Positions 59,882-64,000 of a DNA stretch of 64,000 bases are shown here, piece after piece. The position numbers and the translations under genes were made by a program. The notes beneath the pieces are model-generated. The model saw nothing but the letters and a program-made list of their open reading frames with translations, did no database searches and was not told the origin of the DNA. This DNA is from Paracoccaceae bacterium. GTDB lineage: Bacteria > Pseudomonadota > Alphaproteobacteria > Rhodobacterales > Rhodobacteraceae. The first letter of the stretch is position 1, and every line of letters starts with the position of its first letter. The stretch is from contig CACPPZ010000004.1 of NCBI GenBank assembly GCA_902635985.1, forward strand, positions 18,948-82,947, in the 5' to 3' direction.

Positions 59882-62428
59882 CTAACTGACCACGTTCGAA
59901 ATGGCAACCTGAGCAGCTGCAAGTTTTGCTACCGGCACGCGGTATGGAGAACAAGAAACATAGTGGAAGCCTAATTGATGACAGAAAGCTATTGACTCCG
60001 GGTTACCGCCATGCTCACCGCAGATTGAAAGAGTAATATCAGATTTTATGGACCTTGCTCTATCGGCGCCCAACTTTACAAGCTCGCCAACACCTTCCGC
60101 ATCTAAAATATGGAAAGGATCTTCTTGGAAAACACCCTGCTGCACATATTGAGACATGAACCGTCCTGCATCATCCCTCGACAAGCCATAAGCCATTTGA
60201 GTTAAATCGTTTGTTCCAAAGCTCAAGAACTCGGAGTTCATGGCAATATCGCTTGCTCTTAGCGCTGCACGTGGTGTTTCCACCATAACACCTAGTTTAT
60301 AATTAACTTCTTTGGATGTTTCTAAACTTACTTGAGACGCTACAGACGCTACCCGTTTTTTAACAAGTTCTACTTCACGCTTGGCACTCACCAAAGGTAT
60401 CATTATTTCTGGCACCACTGAAATACCTTCGTTAGAAACGTGAACTATCGCTTCAAAAATTGCTCGCGCTTGCATTTCATAGATTTCTGGCACAGTGACG
60501 CCTAATCGTACTCCACGCATACCTAACATCGGATTATATTCACCCATCATTTCAACTCTTCGAACAACATCTGACAGGGGTAAACCCAAAGCCTCTGCCA
60601 AATCATGCATGCCATCTCTATCAGAAGGAAGAAACTCATGCAGCGGTGGATCAAAAAGCCTTATACATACAGGTAGATCCTTCATGATTTCAAATAATTC
60701 AATAAAATCTTTACGCTGCATCGGTAATAATCTTTCCAAGACCAAACGCCGATCCTCTGCAGATTTCGAAAAAATCATTTCACGCATCACAGTAAGGCGG
60801 TCACTTTCAAAAAACATATGTTCTGTCCTGCAAAGGCCAATTCCCTGGGCATTAAACTTCCTAGCGGTTAACGCATCCTGAGGCGTATCAGCGTTAGCAC
60901 GGACTTTCATTTCTGAAACTTCATCCGTCCACTCTAACAGGGTCTGAAACGCATCATCTAATGCCGCCTCTACCATTTTAGGTGAACCAAACAAGATATT
61001 ACCGCTGGTTCCATCAACAGTAATTTCATCGCCTTCTTTTAATTGACGGCCATCCTTACAAATTAAAGTTTTTCTTCTTGTCTGAAATCGAATATCCTTT
61101 ACACCGACTACGCAAGGCAATCCTATACCCCTTCCAATTACCGCAGCGTGACTAGTTATTCCACCTCTTTCGGTTAAAACACCAACAGCTGCATGCATTC
61201 CCCTCACATCCTCAGGAGAGGTTTCTCTACGCACCAGAATGCAATCGATTCCCCTCGATGCATGCGACTGAGCAGCTTCTGCCGAAAAAACAATTCTACC
61301 AGTTGCAGCACCTGGACTTGCTGCAACCCCACTCCCCAATATTTGCCGATGCGCTTCAGGATCAATTTGCCTGTGAAGTAATTCGCTTATTGCTCTTGGC
61401 TCCACCCTCATTAAAGCTTCAGAGCGCGAAATAATTCCATCTTCGGCAAGTCTTACAGCCACCCTAACAGCTGCCTGAGACCGCCTAGGAGTTCTAATAC
61501 CATCTAAAATGTGTAATACTCCATTTTGAATGCTAAACTCAATTTGCATTTCTTCTCGTAATTTAACGCGCATAAGGGTTGCGAATTTAACTAATTGTTT
61601 AAAAATTTCTTCATTGCTATCTTCTAACGACCAACCTCTTTTATCCCTTGTTAAATAAAGAGCACCTTCGCTAGATGTTTCCGGCCGAATTTGCGATTGT
61701 TCCTTATAGCGTCCTTTAATTTTGGGCTTTCCATCATTTTCATCAATAAGCTGTAAGATTCCTGTACCGCATTCACCCTCTCCCAGACCAAATGCCATAA
61801 CTTGGATAACTAAACCCAAACCGGCATCTATCGGTGCCCCTTTCGCCTGTCTTAGCAATCTTGCAGTGGTACTTTCCCAAGTACGTGCCATAGACCTAAG
61901 AATTTCAGAGAGTTGTATCATAATATCCTGAGGGAAGTCTTGCTCCGTTTCATATTCATAAATCTCTAATACTTTTGCCAAAGCTTCACTATTTTCGTTG
62001 TCAACTTGATTAAAAATATCTGGGTCTAATCTAGCTACGTGCAACGAATAGGCTTGTATGAAATTGATATATATTGATGATGCCACATCTGGCCCCAACT
62101 TTTGTTTAAGTTCCTCATAACGTAGATTATTCATACCAATATTCATAATGGCACTAGGGCCACCCCAATCAGAACTTTCTGATGAAGGGCGCACACATAG
62201 CAAATCATCCATACCAAAATTATTTAAAATATCTGTAATATTTCCAAAATGACCTGCAGCAATTGAATGAACACCAGAAAATGAAATTGCTACTGTCTTA
62301 GGTACCGGAAGCTCTAATCTGAGCAGTCGCTGAAGACACTTTGCTCTACCTCCATGCGTTGCGGTCGCAATTCTCGCTGATGGTGTAATTAGCTCAAAAT
62401 CTAACTCAATCCGTTCCATTTCCTGCAT
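59882..62428 (-). CDS. Pyruvate, phosphate dikinase-like protein with divergent, shortened N-terminal domain
   Basis: GGITSHAAVIGRGIGLPCVVG phosphohistidine domain; FGTNDLTQMAYGLSRDDAGRF and CGEHGGNPESIAFCHQLGFHYVSCSPYRVPVAKLAAAQ C-terminal PPDK motifs. Confidence 0.85.
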   Translation of the reverse strand: MQEMERIELDFELITPSARIATATHGGRAKCLQRLLRLELPVPKTVAISFSGVHSIAAGHFGNITDILNNFGMDDLLCVRPSSESSDWGGPSAIMNIGMNNLRYEELKQKLGPDVASSIYINFIQAYSLHVARLDPDIFNQVDNENSEALAKVLEIYEYETEQDFPQDIMIQLSEILRSMARTWESTTARLLRQAKGAPIDAGLGLVIQVMAFGLGEGECGTGILQLIDENDGKPKIKGRYKEQSQIRPETSSEGALYLTRDKRGWSLEDSNEEIFKQLVKFATLMRVKLREEMQIEFSIQNGVLHILDGIRTPRRSQAAVRVAVRLAEDGIISRSEALMRVEPRAISELLHRQIDPEAHRQILGSGVAASPGAATGRIVFSAEAAQSHASRGIDCILVRRETSPEDVRGMHAAVGVLTERGGITSHAAVIGRGIGLPCVVGVKDIRFQTRRKTLICKDGRQLKEGDEITVDGTSGNILFGSPKMVEAALDDAFQTLLEWTDEVSEMKVRANADTPQDALTARKFNAQGIGLCRTEHMFFESDRLTVMREMIFSKSAEDRRLVLERLLPMQRKDFIELFEIMKDLPVCIRLFDPPLHEFLPSDRDGMHDLAEALGLPLSDVVRRVEMMGEYNPMLGMRGVRLGVTVPEIYEMQARAIFEAIVHVSNEGISVVPEIMIPLVSAKREVELVKKRVASVASQVSLETSKEVNYKLGVMVETPRAALRASDIAMNSEFLSFGTNDLTQMAYGLSRDDAGRFMSQYVQQGVFQEDPFHILDAEGVGELVKLGADRARSIKSDITLSICGEHGGNPESIAFCHQLGFHYVSCSPYRVPVAKLAAAQVAISNVVS

Positions 62429-62511
62429 TTCTGACCCGTTTAAAGTTAAATCAAGTAATCATCATTATGCATATATTGCACTAATAATCTTTAATTAAAA
62501 ATAATATTCTA

Positions 62512-64000
62512 CTAACCTGATTGACCTTCAATTTTACTTAAATCAGCCACCAAACTGCAAGTAGTTCGAATTTGGCCCAGTAAATTTAATCGGTTACGCT
62601 TAACAATATCATTATCAGAGTTCACCTGAACAAACTCAAAAAAATTGTCTATCGGCTTCCTGAGCTCCGATATTGCTAAAATAGCCTTTTGAAAATCTTC
62701 ATCAGAAACTGCCTTCTTAACAATAGAATGCTGTGTAGTTAAGGCCTTAAATAATTCCTTTTCCGGATCAACTTCCATATATTTTCCATCAGCGCCGTAG
62801 GAATATTCTACACCATCTTTTTGCTCTGCTTTTGCCAATATGTTATTTGCTCGTTTGAAGCCTTGTAAAAAATCTTCAGCTTCATCACTTTTCAGCAGAT
62901 TTGTAAGTGCGTTAATTCGTTTAGCGATCAGATTAAGATTTCCGGCGTTTCCAACTTCAAGACATGCGTCTACCACATCATATCGGATATTTTTATCCCG
63001 AAGATAAATCCTAAATCTGTCTCGAATAAATGCCATCAATTCCGATACTGCATCTGGTTTATTGCCATACTCAGACAAATCTTCCAAATGATCATTAAGC
63101 AGTTCGACTAGGTCGAGTTCCAGATCATTTTCAAGAATTATCCTTATGACACCAAGGGTGGCTCGTCGAAGAGCAAATGGATCTTTTGAACTAGTTGGTT
63201 TTTCATCAATAATCCAAAAGCCCAGCAATGTATCTAATTTATCAGCAAGCGCTACCGCTACAGATGTCAAAGCTGTTGGCACAGGATCATTTGGTCCCTT
63301 GGGTCCATAGTGCTCTTCGCATACTTTCGCCACACTGTCAGAATATCCGGAGCTGATAGCGTAATATCTGCCCATAACACCCTGAAGTTCTGGAAATTCG
63401 TAAACCATTTCAGAAGCTAAATCACTCTTGCATATATCTGCACCATTTACAGCAACTTCGCCATCGCACTCGAGTGGGCCTACTAGCTTTTTGGTTAGAG
63501 CAGAAATACGTGATACTTTATCAGCCTGGCTTCCAAGCTTATTATGAAACGTGACATTCTCTAGCTTTTCTAACCAAGTATCAAAACCGTCCTTTTGGAT
63601 TAAACGTAAGTCATTTTCCCAAAAAAACTTTGCATCTGATAGCCTAGCATACAGTACCTTTTGATTTCCCTCTAATATTGTTGCTCCATTATCAGCAGAT
63701 TCAATATTAGAAACTGTGATAAATCTTTCAATTTTCTCAGTTTTTGGGTTTTTTAATGAAAAAAACTTCTGATGTTCTTTCATAGATGCCCTGAGAATTT
63801 CTGAGGGCAAGTCAAGGAATGCGTTATCCACCTTCCCCAAAAGTGTAACGGGCCATTCTACCAAACCTGAGACTTCTTCTAATAAAGCATCGTCGCTGAT
63901 TAAATCTAATCCATGTGCAAAAGCTAAGTTTTTTGCATCATTTAATATTATTTCAGAGCGTTCCCTATTATCTAGAATTACAAAAGCATTTCTTAATTTT
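62512..64000 (-). CDS. glyS: Glycyl-tRNA synthetase beta subunit (partial, 5' end outside window)
   Basis: LVEWPVTLLGKVDNAFLDLPSEIL...KEHQKFF; frame stays open beyond 63864 (ISDDALLEEVSGLVEWP). Confidence 0.93.
   Translation of the reverse strand, partial: KLRNAFVILDNRERSEIILNDAKNLAFAHGLDLISDDALLEEVSGLVEWPVTLLGKVDNAFLDLPSEILRASMKEHQKFFSLKNPKTEKIERFITVSNIESADNGATILEGNQKVLYARLSDAKFFWENDLRLIQKDGFDTWLEKLENVTFHNKLGSQADKVSRISALTKKLVGPLECDGEVAVNGADICKSDLASEMVYEFPELQGVMGRYYAISSGYSDSVAKVCEEHYGPKGPNDPVPTALTSVAVALADKLDTLLGFWIIDEKPTSSKDPFALRRATLGVIRIILENDLELDLVELLNDHLEDLSEYGNKPDAVSELMAFIRDRFRIYLRDKNIRYDVVDACLEVGNAGNLNLIAKRINALTNLLKSDEAEDFLQGFKRANNILAKAEQKDGVEYSYGADGKYMEVDPEKELFKALTTQHSIVKKAVSDEDFQKAILAISELRKPIDNFFEFVQVNSDNDIVKRNRLNLLGQIRTTCSLVADLSKIEGQSG

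Overview
Low-GC alphaproteobacterial chromosome segment, probably a marine Rhodobacterales-like lineage (inferred from gene content and order, not tested by search). Most of it is housekeeping: a dcw cluster (mraZ-rsmH-ftsL-ftsI-murE-murF), uvrD, pyc, a dacC-like gene-tmk-holB-tatD, lipB, ctaD, carA, ilvC, glmM-folP-folB, a PPDK-like gene and glyS. Accessory content: (i) a cobalamin uptake locus with a cobalamin riboswitch, btuB, btuF, btuC, btuD, a second binding protein without a signal peptide, and its own exbB/exbD/exbD/tonB, where tonB is frameshifted; (ii) a ~2.4 kb remnant integrated element bounded by an exact 45-bp duplication of the tRNA-Gly(GCC) 3' half, with six TGTCTTCCCA(A) motifs in arm-site-like positions, a truncated GH108-like endolysin, a 70-bp internal duplication and a nonsense-interrupted small gene, but no integrase; (iii) an operon of an MMPL/RND exporter, a LolA-like protein and an outer-membrane barrel-like protein; (iv) a GHL15-like glycosidase/peptidoglycan-binding gene between a tRNA-Leu and a 13-bp copy of that tRNA's 3' end. 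lipB is broken at a C10 homopolymer. Regulatory signals include a GTTC-N7-GTTC LexA box upstream of uvrD and two perfect palindromes beside a GntR gene. I saw no CRISPR array, IS element or complete prophage. The best-supported unusual items are the tRNA-Gly element and the two narrowly localised frameshifts. No similarity search was possible, so product names rest on motif recognition.
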